This document shows, in pieces, positions 46,259-57,808 of a DNA stretch of 64,000 nucleotides. The position numbers and the translations under genes were made by a program. The stretch lies in assembly GCA_963682175.1 (NCBI GenBank), contig OY821772.1, forward strand, positions 44,724,925 to 44,788,924, in the 5' to 3' direction. The notes below the pieces were generated by a model that worked only from the letters and a program-made list of their open reading frames with translations, did not search any database and was not told the origin of the DNA. Each line of letters opens with the position of its first letter. Positions within the stretch are counted from its first letter, which is position 1. This DNA is from Triglochin maritima (Eukaryota > Streptophyta > Magnoliopsida > Alismatales > Juncaginaceae).

Positions 46259-47518
46259 ATGTCTTCTCCGGAGTACAATCGTTCCCCCCCTCCTCCACAA
46301 TCAAATCCGCATCCACGCTATCCACAACCATATCCCTCACGTCCATTTTACCAACAACCATTCCAACAACCCGACTTCTCCCAGTACGCACCACCATTCC
46401 CACCACCTGACCAAAACTCATCATTCCCACAATTCTCCCACTACGCATCCCCAGATCAAAACTTACCATTCTCACAATACTCACAATATGCACCACCATT
46501 CCCTTATAATCAACCGCAGTTCCAGATGTTTGGCCGACCCTTGTCTCAAAATAGCCGCCATAGTATGGCGAACACTGAAGATGAGGGTAACGACGACGAT
46601 GAGTCCCCACCACGACACACCCCCACACCACCATCCCCACCTCCACAGCGTCGTCACCGCAAGCAAGTCCAAACTGCCAAAGCCAATCCGAAGTTGTGGA
46701 CCACAGCTGAGGACGAGAGACTTGTCTCTGCATATATGGAAGTCAGTTGCGATGCGGTGACATGGACAAACCAGAAGTCTACTTCATTGTGGACTAGGGT
46801 GAAACGTGTGTACGACATCTCCGTGGAAGGCACAGGCCTACCCGAAAGGAACGCAGAGTCCTTAAAAGGACGGTGGAGGAGAATCATACCTGCTGTGAAC
46901 AAGTGGGTCGGGTGCTTCGATCAGGCATTCCGACGGAAAAGGAGCGGCCAGAATGACGACGATGTTGTCCGACAAGCGCACGTGATCTACGAGCGAAATC
47001 ATGGGCCTAGTAAATTTCTTTATTTTGATGCTTGGGTTATGTTGCGTAGGTACCCAAAATGGGAGAGTGTGATCTCCGGAGCTAATGCCGTGCGTGTTGA
47101 CTGGGAGTCCCCGGAGTTGCACGATGAAAATAGTCCCCAGTCAGGAAGCCTTGGGAAAAGAAAGAGCACGGACGGCTCGAGGACGCAATCACCCTCGGAT
47201 GCAGAAGAGCCGATGCCGGAGTCGTCTACACGCCCAGAAGGTGTGAAGAAGGCTAAGAAAAAGGCTAAGAGTGCATTACGCCCCGAAAGAGACACCGGTG
47301 TTAGAGAACTTGCACAACAGATGCGATACACCGCCCAAGTCAGAGAAGATGGTTTCTCTAAGCAAGAGGAGTTAGCGGAAAGGAATTTCCAGAGACATTT
47401 AATAAAAAATAAGTTGGACATGCTTCACTCTCTGATGAGGAAGGACAACCCGACGGAGAAGGATCAAAAAGTAATCGATAAACTTCTCGCCTGGGCAGAA
47501 GAGAATGGGTACGTGTAG
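46259..47518 (+). CDS. Myb/SANT-like ORF1 protein of a PIF/Harbinger element
   Basis: An uninterrupted 419-residue single-exon frame. Residues 1-105 are Pro/Gln/Tyr-rich low complexity, followed by acidic and Pro-rich linkers. From residue 145 a Myb/SANT-like domain begins (KLWTTAEDERLVSAYMEVS, then SLWTRVKRVYD and ESLKGRWRRIIPAVNKW). The C-terminal half has a Lys-rich, probably nuclear-targeting patch (KKAKKKAKSA) and an alpha-helical tail (ELAERNFQRHLIKNKLDML) of the type annotated as NAM-associated C-terminal domain in many plant proteins. Family knowledge: in PIF/Harbinger transposons the Myb-like protein binds the ends and carries the transposase into the nucleus. Here it lies inside an element without a transposase. 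Host genes derived from this family also exist, so domestication cannot be excluded, but the flanking TIRs argue for a transposon protein. Confidence 0.88.
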   Translation: MSSPEYNRSPPPPQSNPHPRYPQPYPSRPFYQQPFQQPDFSQYAPPFPPPDQNSSFPQFSHYASPDQNLPFSQYSQYAPPFPYNQPQFQMFGRPLSQNSRHSMANTEDEGNDDDESPPRHTPTPPSPPPQRRHRKQVQTAKANPKLWTTAEDERLVSAYMEVSCDAVTWTNQKSTSLWTRVKRVYDISVEGTGLPERNAESLKGRWRRIIPAVNKWVGCFDQAFRRKRSGQNDDDVVRQAHVIYERNHGPSKFLYFDAWVMLRRYPKWESVISGANAVRVDWESPELHDENSPQSGSLGKRKSTDGSRTQSPSDAEEPMPESSTRPEGVKKAKKKAKSALRPERDTGVRELAQQMRYTAQVREDGFSKQEELAERNFQRHLIKNKLDMLHSLMRKDNPTEKDQKVIDKLLAWAEENGYV

Positions 47519-47519
47519 T

Positions 47520-47705
47520 TTGATGTAGTCTGTATTTCGTATGGTTTGTATTTCCCTTAGCTTGTATTTCGGGTTGTAGTAGTCCGTATGGTTTGTATTT
47601 CCCTTTAACATATGTTTGTATTTCGGGTTGTAGTAGTCCGTATTTCGTATGGTTTGTATTTCCCGTGGTTGTATTTCGTATTTTAGTATTATTAATGTAT
47701 TGTTG
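47520..47705 (+). repeat. GTATTTCGTATGGTTTGTATTT tandem array after the ORF
   Basis: Units built from TAGTCCGTATTTCGTATGG and TTTGTATTTCCC recur about four to five times with an irregular period of roughly 30-60 bp. The array mirrors the one upstream of the ORF and may act as the 3' region or as internal protein-binding repeats. Confidence 0.65.
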
Positions 47706-47880
47706 TTATGGTATTGTTGTATTAATTTTTTTTCTATTTAACTTGAAATTGTTGGTTCTGGAAATTTCTTAATTTTAATCACTTACAAAAAATTATTACC
47801 CCACATTTATAACAAACACCCAATCCATTAATAACAAAACCAAAACAAAAAAAAATTCCAATTTTTTTTTTTTTAAACCA

Positions 47881-47910
47881 ATGGGAGGGGGACACGTGTC
47901 CCCCTCCCAT
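47881..47910. repeat. 30-bp perfect palindrome with central CACGTG
   Basis: The arms ATGGGAGGGGGACAC and GTGTCCCCCTCCCAT are exact inverted copies meeting at ACACGTGT, which contains a G-box core. The inner 26 bp recur exactly at 33892-33917 in the deletion derivative. Conservation in both copies suggests a role in transposition or a hairpin structure. Confidence 0.9.
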
Positions 47911-47974
47911 GGGCGCCCGGGCGGGTGGACCGGGCGGGCGCCCCACGAGTGGTGCACCCCCGTTAAGGGTGCCC

Positions 47975-48477
47975 TAAGAATCCACGATCAACCTACTAGT
48001 AATTTAAATCAACCCTACCCATTATATTAAAAAAATATCATCATCCAACCACCCTCGGTTAACGCCCCTGACCAGACGGCTTGACACCTCCCAAGTTATC
48101 TCGAGAAAACACCTTTTCCCTGGTGGAGTTGGACGGTTCTCAATATTATTAGGTTTTTAAATCAAGTGTTTTTAAGTTATCAAAAGACCCATATTGTTAT
48201 GACTTGTTACAGTGTCAGTCCAGTCACAGAGCCTCGTCCCTCGCGCGACCGTAAAAAGACACTGTTGCCTTCTCCTCTTTCCCTCCCTCAACTCTCGTAC
48301 GGTTTCAACACATCTCTTTCCATTTCGTCACACCTTCTTCTTTATTATTATTATTATTATTTTAAAAACAACCCTGCACCGGCCTTTAGATTCCTTCTCT
48401 CTTCTTCCCTCTCTTCTGCATTAAAAAACAAAACTCATATTACGCCACAGACAGCAGTAGGTGGAGTAGAGGTTTAA
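47975..48477. other. Promoter and 5' UTR side of the SRF-like gene
   Basis: Begins at the TAA flank of the Harbinger-like element. It contains a (TTA)n microsatellite (about 48342-48361) and pyrimidine-rich DNA. An in-frame TAA lies directly before the first ATG of the gene. Confidence 0.5.
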
Positions 48478-51400
48478 ATGATCGGAATAAATACCCCAAC
48501 CCGGGAGCTTAGCTTAGCATCATTCCAGTTCGATATGTGGTGGGGTTTTGGGGTCGTTCTGGTTTGGGCCGCCGCATTGGCTCCCGTCGATGCAGCCACG
48601 GCCAAGTCCGATGGTACTCACTATCTGCCTTTTACTCTGACAAGCTTGTTTTTCAGTTTTGGGGTTGTTTTTTATGTTTGAAGTTTCGGTTTTGGACCAC
48701 TAAAATCGGTTTTTTTGTTTGTTTGTTCTGGTCTTGGTTATGAGATCGATGGTGGGAAGCAAAAAAAGAGTTGATGGTCAAGTTTTTTGTTGTTGTTGTG
48801 GTGTGTGGGGGGTTGACTTGTTGTTATTGTCGTTGTAGATGTCGGATGAACATTTGAGGAGAAGTGGGTTGAAAAAGGATGATATTAGTCGGTCTTACGA
48901 TTACATGGGTCGAGTGATTTTGCCGGGAATGGAGTCAATGGATGCCTTTTTTTGGGTGCAATAGATAAACTAATTTAAAATTTTAAAATATAGCATGTCT
49001 ATTGTATATGGATTTGTTGACAAGAAGAAATGAGTCGAAATGTTTCTACACAAGTTCCTCTGTTGATCATGTAATACTGGGCATCATACTGACGGGTTTA
49101 CTCCGATGAAATGTTGACTATATTAGTATTTCTGATTGCTTGACCTCATAAGTTATTATACCATGTGTGTTTTCTGCTAGCATAGACCATTCTTATGTTT
49201 TTCCCGCTCTGCTGGTTTCTTTCCTGCTGCAGTTTCTGCTCTAGGAATGTTATTCACCAGTTTAAATTCTCCTTCACAACTTACCAACTGGAATTCAAGT
49301 GGTGGTGATCCATGTGGGCAGTCTTGGAAAGGGGTAACATGCTCCGGATCCAACGTTACCGAAGTGTAAGGCTTATTTTCCTTTTCCCTTATATAGTTAT
49401 ATGTGTTGCTGACTTCTTTGTTTTACCAAGACAAGTTTGCTAGAAATCATGGTTCTGCTTGAATTTGGTGTTATTTTCTTGGGACTTTTCAGCAAGTTGT
49501 CTGGCTTGGGACTTTCTGGGCATTTGGGCTTTGCTCTGGACAGGATGACTTCCTTAACCATTTTGTAAGCCTTGGAGATTTACCCTGCTGAAGCACAGTC
49601 AATATGATTTTGTATTAAGACTGATTTTTTTTAATGTAAATTGACACAGTGATTTGAGCAATAATAATATTGGAGCCGGGAACCCTTTACCATATGCACT
49701 TCCTCCTAACATTACACGACTGTAAGCTTCCACTGTGTAAGATATTGCTACTTTTACTGAATTTGATGAAGTAATAACATAGGAGTTTTTTCTTCCAGGG
49801 ATTTTTCTAGAAATGCATTTGGCGGAAATCTTCCCTATTCAATTTCCCTGATGACCAATCTCAAATATTTGTAAGCTGCTTTGTAGTGTTAACACCATCA
49901 TTTGTCTCGAAGCAGATCTATAATTGAGCTAGTGACAATCACAGGAACATCAGTCATAATCAGCTTCAGGATGGTTTGAGTGACATGTTTAGGAATCTCC
50001 CTAAACTCTCTGAGATGTAAGATGTTTCATATATCCTGGCGCAAAATAATACAGAGCATACATTGCACATTTAACCCATTTTAAGTTTCTATTGATGGCA
50101 TTAAACCTCACAATTGGGTGAATCGTTTGGAATTCCCTGAAAAATGATCTACGTCTAATTAAAAACAATCACGTCTAATGATAAAGAGTTGGATTTTGAA
50201 TATTAGGATCTATTTATGTTTTTCTCTTTCTTTCTAACAACTAAATTAGTTGAATTCTTTTACCTCAGGGATCTCTCTTTCAACAATCACTCGGGTAACC
50301 TCCCTCAGTCCTTCAGTGCCCTTTCAAACTTGACAACTTTGTAAGAGACAAACAACCTAAGCTAAAAGAAGGTCAATGCCATGTTCCTCTAATAATAGCC
50401 CTATTTGTTTGTTTCAGGTACCTTCAAGACAACAATTTTACAGGGTCCTTGAATGTTCTTGCAAATCTTCCTCTTCAAAACTTGTGAGTTACATCTGCAG
50501 CTATGGATTAGCCATTAACACTTATCAGAAAGTGCTTCTCTTATCAATAAAAGAATATTTTTTGCAAATGCTGAAGAGCTTGTGCATGTATCTGCTGTCA
50601 GGAATGTTGCAAATAATCGGTTCACAGGTGGGATTCCTGATCAACTGAAAGGAATAAAATACTTAGAGTAAGTATCAACAAAATATCAATGCAATAATTT
50701 TCCTTGACCTTACAAAATTACATTTGTCATTTCTATTTTATTTTTCAACAGGAGTAGTGGAAATTCATGGAATTCAGAATCAGGACTTCCATCTCCAACA
50801 TCCTCACATCCTTCTCCCACATCCTCACATCCATCTCCAACATCCTCACATTCATCTCGAGGGGGTCGAAAAGCAAATCCCAGCCAAAGCCCTGTTGGCA
50901 ACAGCAGCCCATCGGACGAAGGGGGTGGGAGCAAATTTGGTATAGGTGGTGCAGGCATAGCTGGTATAGTTGTATCAGCATTGGTCGCCGGTTCACTCGT
51001 GGCTGTGGCTTTGTTTTTTATTAAGTCGAGGAAGAGAAAACCGACACCGGAGAAGCTTTATAAAGATAATCAACTTATGCCTACGGGTCCTTCGTATGAA
51101 AACAATGGTACTACTCATGATTCGATGTTTCTTGTATTTGTATTGATAAAAAAAGATACTTAGTACCTGTCTCTTTGGCTTTTGGTTTTAAAATTAAAAA
51201 TACCCATTTCAGATATATATTTTTCTCAAAATCCTCAGCTAAATATTGGTTGTATGTATTGGCAAATATTTGCCATATCAGCTATTAGTGATACGTTCCA
51301 GACCCAGTATGTATCTTATTGCCTTAGAACTCCCAAGGCATATTTTCTTTCAACAAGGTTATGCCATTTCTAGAATTTGCAAGGTCCTCTACCATGGGTT

Positions 51401-54400
51401 TATTTGCAAGGACACTAGGCTCATGGTGGCACTTAGTTTTGTAGTAGTCTTTGGAGTTTGGATCAATTGTACAGCAATATCTTAAGTTAGGATTCTTCAT
51501 TTGACTTTTAGACTGAACCTTGTGTTGTATGAGCTTGAATAGCAAATGTTATCATAAGGCAGCAGGAAATGGCTTCTCATAAAGTCCATGGTTAATTATT
51601 AGTTCTGTCAAGACTATTATATTCTAGCCATTCTAAATTTGTGTCGTCCTCCGCTAGTAACTTGTTTTTGTTATGGTTTGTTTTATCATTATTTGCAGAC
51701 ACCATGTCATTTCAAATGCCCTCTGCAGTGGTTCTTCCCGTCACGACCAATTTGAAGCCTCCTCCAGTTGATAGAACCAAGTCATTTGGTGATGGTGACT
51801 ATTTGTCAATAACACCTTCTGCGAAGAACAGTAGGGCTCCCACTAGTGCAACATTCTATTCAGTAGCAGACCTGCAGGTAGCTACTAGAAGCTTTAGCAT
51901 GGATAATCTTTTGGGCGAGGGCACCTATGGACAAGTTTACAAAGCACAATTTGATGATGGGAAGGTAAGCTTTCTCTTGTAGTCAGTGAGGACTAATGTA
52001 AAAAATCTTGAGATGCACTCCTTGTTTAACCAATATATCAATTAGATAAAGTAGTTATATAATGTCTAAATAGAATCTTTCTTTACCTCTTATTCACATA
52101 GGAAATGACTTTTTTGTTGGATGTGGAAAATAAGTAGCCTTTAATTTCCATAGACCATCCCAAAAGGTTGCAGAAACTAATGGTGACCAAATAACTGTAT
52201 TTGGCTAGTTGGGTGAGTTTTCTGGTTAACCACTTAGATACATATGGTAGATTACGAACAACCAAACTGAAGGGGAAGATGTTACCTGCATCAGTATTAT
52301 ATTAGTTGTGTCAAAGGTGAAAGTATGTTATACAGAGACATTTTACGTATGTGATAATATATTTAAGGATATTGTGATTAGGACTTTCAAATGTTCCGTG
52401 AGTTAAATTAACACACATGTTTTCGATCAACAGGTATACATCTCACAATGTCTTTCAATATGAGTTTTTTCTCATTGAGAGTCATCATTACTACCAAAGG
52501 TCCAAAGGGCAATTTTCTTACACATGGTTACAAATTTATTTCCTTGGCACTGGTTTAAAGATGTGAATACTATACATGGTACAAGGGCATTAACCAAGAG
52601 TCCGAGACTTCTGCTAATAGGTCCAACATCTACATCCACATCACATGCATATATCAATTCAATGCCTTTTTTCTCGAAAGTAGATTAGTTTTATATAAAT
52701 AACATATGAGGCAGCACATATTATTAACCACATTATCCCTCACTCGCCTATCACAAAAGTTCTAATTTGAGTTGAAGGAAACTGAGAAATAGTAGAAAAG
52801 TTCAGCGTAAATCACATTTATGACTAACAACATAATATATTGTGCTGGTATTTTATAATTGTGCTAAGAGTGCTACTTTCCTTTAGTTTCAAAAATATAA
52901 TTAATACATGGCCAAAAATAAAGTGCGGCAAGAATGAATAGTTTACTATTGACAGCAACACTTCTTACCGATAAAAAAAAGAAAAAAAGACAGCAACACT
53001 TCTTTATTAATTTTTCTCTTCAGGTTTTAGCTGTGAAGAAAATAAATTCGTCTTCCTTGCCGGAAAATGCTTCTGAAGCATTTATGGAGATAGTGTCAAG
53101 TATATCTCGATTACAACATCAAAACCTGACCAATCTGGTAGGGTACTGTTCGGAGCACGGGCAACACTTATTGGTCTACGAGTTTCACAAAAATGGTTCG
53201 CTGCATGATTTCCTACATATATCAGATGAGTACAGCAAGCCGTTGTCATGGAACGGTCGAATTATGATTGCACTAGGCACTGCTCGTGGACTAGAGTAAG
53301 CTTGTTCTGATATATTATCATTATCCCGGCGATTTTGTTCTGGAACCTGATATATACCTTTGCAAAAATACAAATACATGCTGCAATTTAACATTGTCTT
53401 TGTCTCAACTAATATTGAGAAAATGTGAATATTTGAAGGACATAATACTTGCTGCAACTTTGTTTTTGGCTTATCTAACATTAGCATCTAATTATTTTTA
53501 AGAACAGTACATGTACCCTATAATTTCTGGTTGACACATTTTTTAACTTGGACTTATTCTTTGGGTTTTTTTTTTGGGTTCCGAAAATGGTTCATGAAAT
53601 TTCTTTGATCAAATTCTTTTTTCATGTTATGTTCAATGTGAGGCATGTCATGATTATTTTGTCACAGACATCATTTATTGGGTGATATATGTCATACACA
53701 ATTTATCTGTTGGTTCAAGAGCATGAGAGGTGTCATTGGCTAAAACTAATAAGAAATCTCATTTAATTGTTGCAATGCATTGAAATTGATGATTTAAATC
53801 AAAAGTATTGGCTCTTGGCGTACTCAAATAGGCAAATAGCACTTCAGACTTCTTTTACTTTTGCTGAACTGTATTTCCTCGACCTTCTCTACATAATGTT
53901 TGAGGTTCCAAGGATTTGGTTGTGAAAGTGAAACGACAAATAACAAGCATTTTTTATGCTCAGGTACCTGCATGAAGTTTGTTCGCCATCAATAATGCAC
54001 AAAAATTTCAAATCTGCCAATATCCTACTGGATGCAGAGCTAAATCCTCACATTTCAGATAGCGGCCTCTCTGACATTGTTTCAGATGCGGAGTATCAGG
54101 TAAAAGGATGATGAAATATTTGCTTGCTTTTCACTTCTTTTTATGCTTTTGTGCATGTTGTGTAGAGGGGTCAGCATGCTTTGATCCGGTGATGCCCCAA
54201 AATTTACACTAGTTGGTTTGAAAAAGAGCCAACAAAACAGAAAACATCCAAACATACATAGTATAGTACAAAGAACAAGTTTCCCCCCAAAAAATAAAAA
54301 TAAATCATGTTCTGCATTATGAATTACCCTAGATGGTTGTTTGGCTTGTTAGTTGTGACATGAGGCTCTTTTTAATGGATGCTAACTGATTTTTCTGTCT

Positions 54401-55286
54401 GCTTTGGAACACATTCCATCAATACAGAACGTGGCAATTGGTTTCTCTATTCAGTTGCAAATCATTACATCATTACATGTTGAATAATTGAAGTGCTTTC
54501 AGGTATTCAATCTGGACATAGGTTCTGGTTATAGTGCCCCTGAGGTTGTAATGACTGGGCAATACACACTAAAGAGTGATGTCTACAGCTTTGGAATTAT
54601 CATGTTGGAATTGTTAACCGGTCGAACGCCATTTGACAGGTAAAAAGCCAGGTTTCCTTTACTCCAAAATTTAAGTATTTGTTGTAATATTGCTTATTAC
54701 CATTGCATAGTAACGAAGAGAAGTTACTATATGAATCCAATTTACCGGGTATCTTTGAACATCATCGGGCATTCTTCTCTAATTGCGGCTCACATCCTAT
54801 TTTGCAGTTCAAAACCAAGAAATGAGCAATCTTTGGTTCGATGGGCTACACCTCAACTTCATGACATTGATGCTCTCGATAAGATGGTCGACCCAGCCCT
54901 GAAGGGGCTATATCCTGCAAAATCACTCTCTCGGTTTGCAGATATTGTTGCTCTCTGTATTCAGGTATAGTCTATCTATCTGGAAACACTTCTTTAAAAT
55001 TTATGGTTTAAAGAGTTTTCTGCATGTTGCTGCTTTCCCAGTTGCACAATCTGTCAACTGACACCAAAGAATTAAGCAATAATTCCTTAAGTGATCTTGT
55101 GTTGTATGGCAGCCGGAGCCAGAGTTCAGACCACCCATGTCAGAGGTAGTACAAGCACTGGTTCGTCTGGTTCAGCGGGCAAACATGAGCAAAAAAATGG
55201 GTTCCATTGATGAGTACGAGGCGTCTCAGCACTCTGAGGATCCAAGCTTAAACGATATCATCGACGACGCACTTGGCCCCAGATAG
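48478..55286 (+). CDS. STRUBBELIG-receptor-family LRR receptor pseudokinase (SRF6/SRF7-like)
   Basis: Sixteen exons: 48478-48613, 49233-49365, 49493-49564, 49650-49721, 49799-49870, 49945-50016, 50269-50340, 50418-50483, 50602-50667, 50752-51107, 51699-51964, 53024-53295, 53964-54099, 54503-54639, 54808-54964, 55113-55286. They give 752 residues, or 733 from the in-frame ATG at 48535, which begins a cleaner signal peptide ([20 protein letters not shown]) and is preferred. Five 72-nt exons plus two of 66 nt encode LRR units. Next come a Pro/Ser juxtamembrane stretch with a 7-residue SPTSSHP repeat (three copies), a membrane helix ([20 protein letters not shown]) and a kinase domain. The P-loop GEGTYGQV and Lys in VLAVKK are present, but HRD reads HKN and DFG reads DSG, so it is predicted to be catalytically inactive, as known for STRUBBELIG. 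VDRTKSF and DDGKVLAVKK point to the SRF6/7 branch. It acts at the plasma membrane; the specific role is unknown. Confidence 0.94.
50790..50857 (+). repeat. 21-bp in-frame repeat in the SRF juxtamembrane region
   Basis: Three consecutive 21-bp units (CCATCTCCAACATCCTCACAT and variants) encode SPTSSHP three times. The length is a multiple of three, so copy-number change would alter linker length without breaking the frame. Confidence 0.85.
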
Positions 55287-56489
55287 TTTCGTGCTTCCTT
55301 TCCTAAATGTTAACTTTCAAAATCAAGATGTATATGTATTATCCAGTTACCGGCTCCCAATGTCCGTAAGATTGTATTTTTGTTGGATTTGAAGGGATCG
55401 AATAAACACAACACCAGTCTCTACGACAGATTCTTCTCCCTGTGGTTTTGCTTCCCCAACCATAGGATTGGAGAGACTCCTACGTTTGGTAGTTCTGGAA
55501 TCAGAGACGTGTAATTAAATAACCTTGTTATGATTTTTTTATACGTCAAACGAGCCAAATGATCAACTGTCGTCCCAACTAACAGCTGAAAGAGCTTCGG
55601 ATTTCTGGAGGAACGAAACCGGCTTTCAAAAATAGTGTGACCTTAAAACGAAACAGTGGCTGGGTGTAGCTCATGCATGAGAAGTTCCTTACGTGACGTC
55701 TAATCGTTTCTCCTTTGTTCACCACAATTTGCTAATGAAAAGAAAATAATAAGACAAAGTTCGTTTTATTGCATGGGAAAAAAAAAGACATTTCGGTAAG
55801 AAATATATATAAGAGAAGGAATCTACTTCTCTTAAAATCGTTTTGTCAGGGAAGCTTTGCGCGCAGGCTTCCTACAGGTATATTTTCTCATGTGAACCTA
55901 CGCATTTTTAGATCCAGTGTCTTACATTCTAAGCCAAAATCTTCAGGATTATGACTTGTTGAAATCTCGAGCCCAGAAAATCCATCTTAATGAAGTGACG
56001 ATTGCTTAATGTTGAGGAAAGAAACAGGATGCGATAAGAGCAAAAGAATTCACATTTTTATTGGTATTTTCTTTATTATTTGGTGCATGCACCGTTGCCA
56101 ACTCATTTTGGTAATTATAGTACTATTTGGATTGAGACAGGATTTAAAAAAAAAATTGGTAGATACTATTGAAATTTAAGTAACCATGATTAGAGCAAGT
56201 ACATTATCAGTTTTTCCTCCCGGAGATTACAAAACGGGGCAAATTAGCCCACTAGTAGCCTTACAAGGTTTACATAGTCTAGCCGAGGAACAACATAAGA
56301 TAGATTAGTAACAGAACAGGAGATGAGGTCAGTTCTCAAGCTAAGCCTCAGCCAAATGGGTCTCGCCGACGATAGATGGTGCTGGATTAGTCTGCAAAGA
56401 GGATTTCTTGTAATGTATGCTCTGCAATGGCACGTAAAAGAAATGTAGTACAATCGCTCGCCATTTGGTGTTCAATTCCTCTCACCTTA
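55287..56489. other. 3' UTR of the SRF-like gene and intergenic DNA
   Basis: The first roughly 130 bp are probable 3' UTR (AATAAAC at 55401). The remainder shows no gene. Small open frames near 55769 and 56244 lack motifs. Confidence 0.5.
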
Positions 56490-57034
56490 GAGCATCCCTT
56501 ATCGCGGGATTTTTTCGGTCGTGAGAGAGGTTGGTCATCTTCGCGCGGTTAAACAAATTTTTAACAGCAGAAATTTGGGGTCATCTTCGCCCAGTTAAAC
56601 AAATTTTTAACAGCAGAAATTTGGGGTCATCTTCGCCCGGGTCGTCGACCCGGTTGTCCGGGTCATCCAACCCGGACGCGCCATGTGGCGCGTCCGAGTT
56701 GAATTTTATATTTTTTTGTTTTGATTTTTGTTTTGATTTTTTTAATTTTTTTGTTTGAGTTTTTTTATAATTTTTTTTTGAAAATTCGTTTTATAATTAT
56801 TTTGATTTTTTAGAAATGTTTTATTTTTTTTTAAATTTTTACTAAGATGGACCCTGAAATGATGTGGAGGAGAAAGATAGGTTGTGTTGGGTTGTGGTTA
56901 AGATGTGAATAGTATAGGAAAGAGAAGAAAGTAGGTTGAGGAAAGAGAAAGCTGATGTGGAAGAAAGAGAAAATTGATTTTAAAGAAAAAGAGAGCTGAT
57001 GATCGGGTCTTCCAAGTCATGGTTAGTGATGGTA
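56490..57034. mobile_element. PIF/Harbinger-type MITE with TTA duplication
   Basis: TTA flanks both ends (56487-56489 and 57035-57037). The left end GAGCATCCCTTATC and the reverse complement of the right end TACCATCACTAACC agree at about 8 of the first 12 positions. The interior contains a 46-bp tandem repeat, a G+C-rich CCCGGGTCGTCGACCCGG island and long T-rich stretches. No coding frame. Confidence 0.6.
56534..56640. repeat. 46-bp tandem repeat, about 2.3 copies
   Basis: GTCATCTTCGC starts at 56534, 56580 and 56626, with GTTAAACAAATTTTTAACAG in each complete unit. The two full units differ at about one base. Each unit contains the inverted repeat GTTAAA..TTTAAC. Confidence 0.9.
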
Positions 57035-57808
57035 TTAGAGGAGATTAATATTAGGAACTCGTGCAAAGGTGCTAAGGATCTCTTGAAAATTAAAGTACAT
57101 ATGCTTCTGATTTCATCATCATTTTAATTATGTTAAATAATTCACCAAAGCAATGATGCAACTAAACATAAATTTCTTCCATCTGCCCATCGTTCCGTCC
57201 TTTATATTGGTCCTTAAGGACTATTTCACACAAAACTTTCTTTGAATTGCTTATATTTTGAAATGTCAAGATATGACAACTTAGATTGCTCCTATGGAAG
57301 TCCATTCGAAGTATAACCTTCAATAAGGTAGTGAAAATTGATCAACTCACGATTTCCTTGCAGATCCTATTTACCACAATCTTGTAGCATATTCAGTCAT
57401 GTCCCGGGGCAAAGATCACTTTAATATGTACACGATACGTACAAAGATCCCTTTACATGCAAAAGACTGTTATATTATTCATCACTTTTTCTACGTACTT
57501 GATCCGAGGATACTCAACTTCGTTAGTAGAAATCTAAATAGATAGCCCGAATGGTCTCGCCAGAAACGATGGGAGATCCCTGAAGCATCATTCTTCGGGC
57601 AGACTTGGGTGTACGAAATACAATAGTAACAACAAAAAAGCAATATGCCATATTTTGTTTTATGCAAACTTCGGCGGGTTTGCGGCATCTGCACTAGACC
57701 CACCTCTAAATTTGACTCGAAAAAATGGTGTCCTCATATTTGTGTTAGTCACTCTGCACATATTTTGTTAGTGAAGACTGAAGATGAGGTAGAAAGTCCA
57801 TTTCATCT
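57035..57808. other. Intergenic and 3' UTR of the CAX gene
   Basis: The convergent gene ends lie on both sides. The part nearest 57808 is probable CAX 3' UTR. No other gene recognised. Confidence 0.5.

Larger units (their letters stand above)
45648..47974 (+). mobile_element. PIF/Harbinger-like element encoding only a Myb-like ORF1 protein
   Basis: TAA flanks both ends (45645-45647 and 47975-47977), the target-site class of PIF/Harbinger. The left terminus GAGCACATTTAACAGCGCC and the reverse complement of the right terminus GGGCACCCTTAACGGGGGTG form an imperfect inverted repeat. Subterminal DNA carries two GCCACGTCAGCT repeats on the left and a 30-bp palindrome on the right. Between them lie an 8-copy CGCGTG array, a TATA-containing promoter, one intact 419-residue ORF and a downstream repeat array. 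No DDE nuclease is encoded, so movement would need a transposase supplied elsewhere. The element at 33826-34165 is its internally deleted relative. Confidence 0.85.

Noticed and set aside
46236..46733. 165-codon minus-strand frame
   Set aside because: Antisense shadow of the Harbinger ORF1 protein's Pro-rich N-terminus.
52083..53000. Possible gene between SRF exons 11 and 12
   Set aside because: Splice sites and frame join 51964 to 53024 directly (DDGK|VLAVKK); the interval is an AT-rich intron without coding features.
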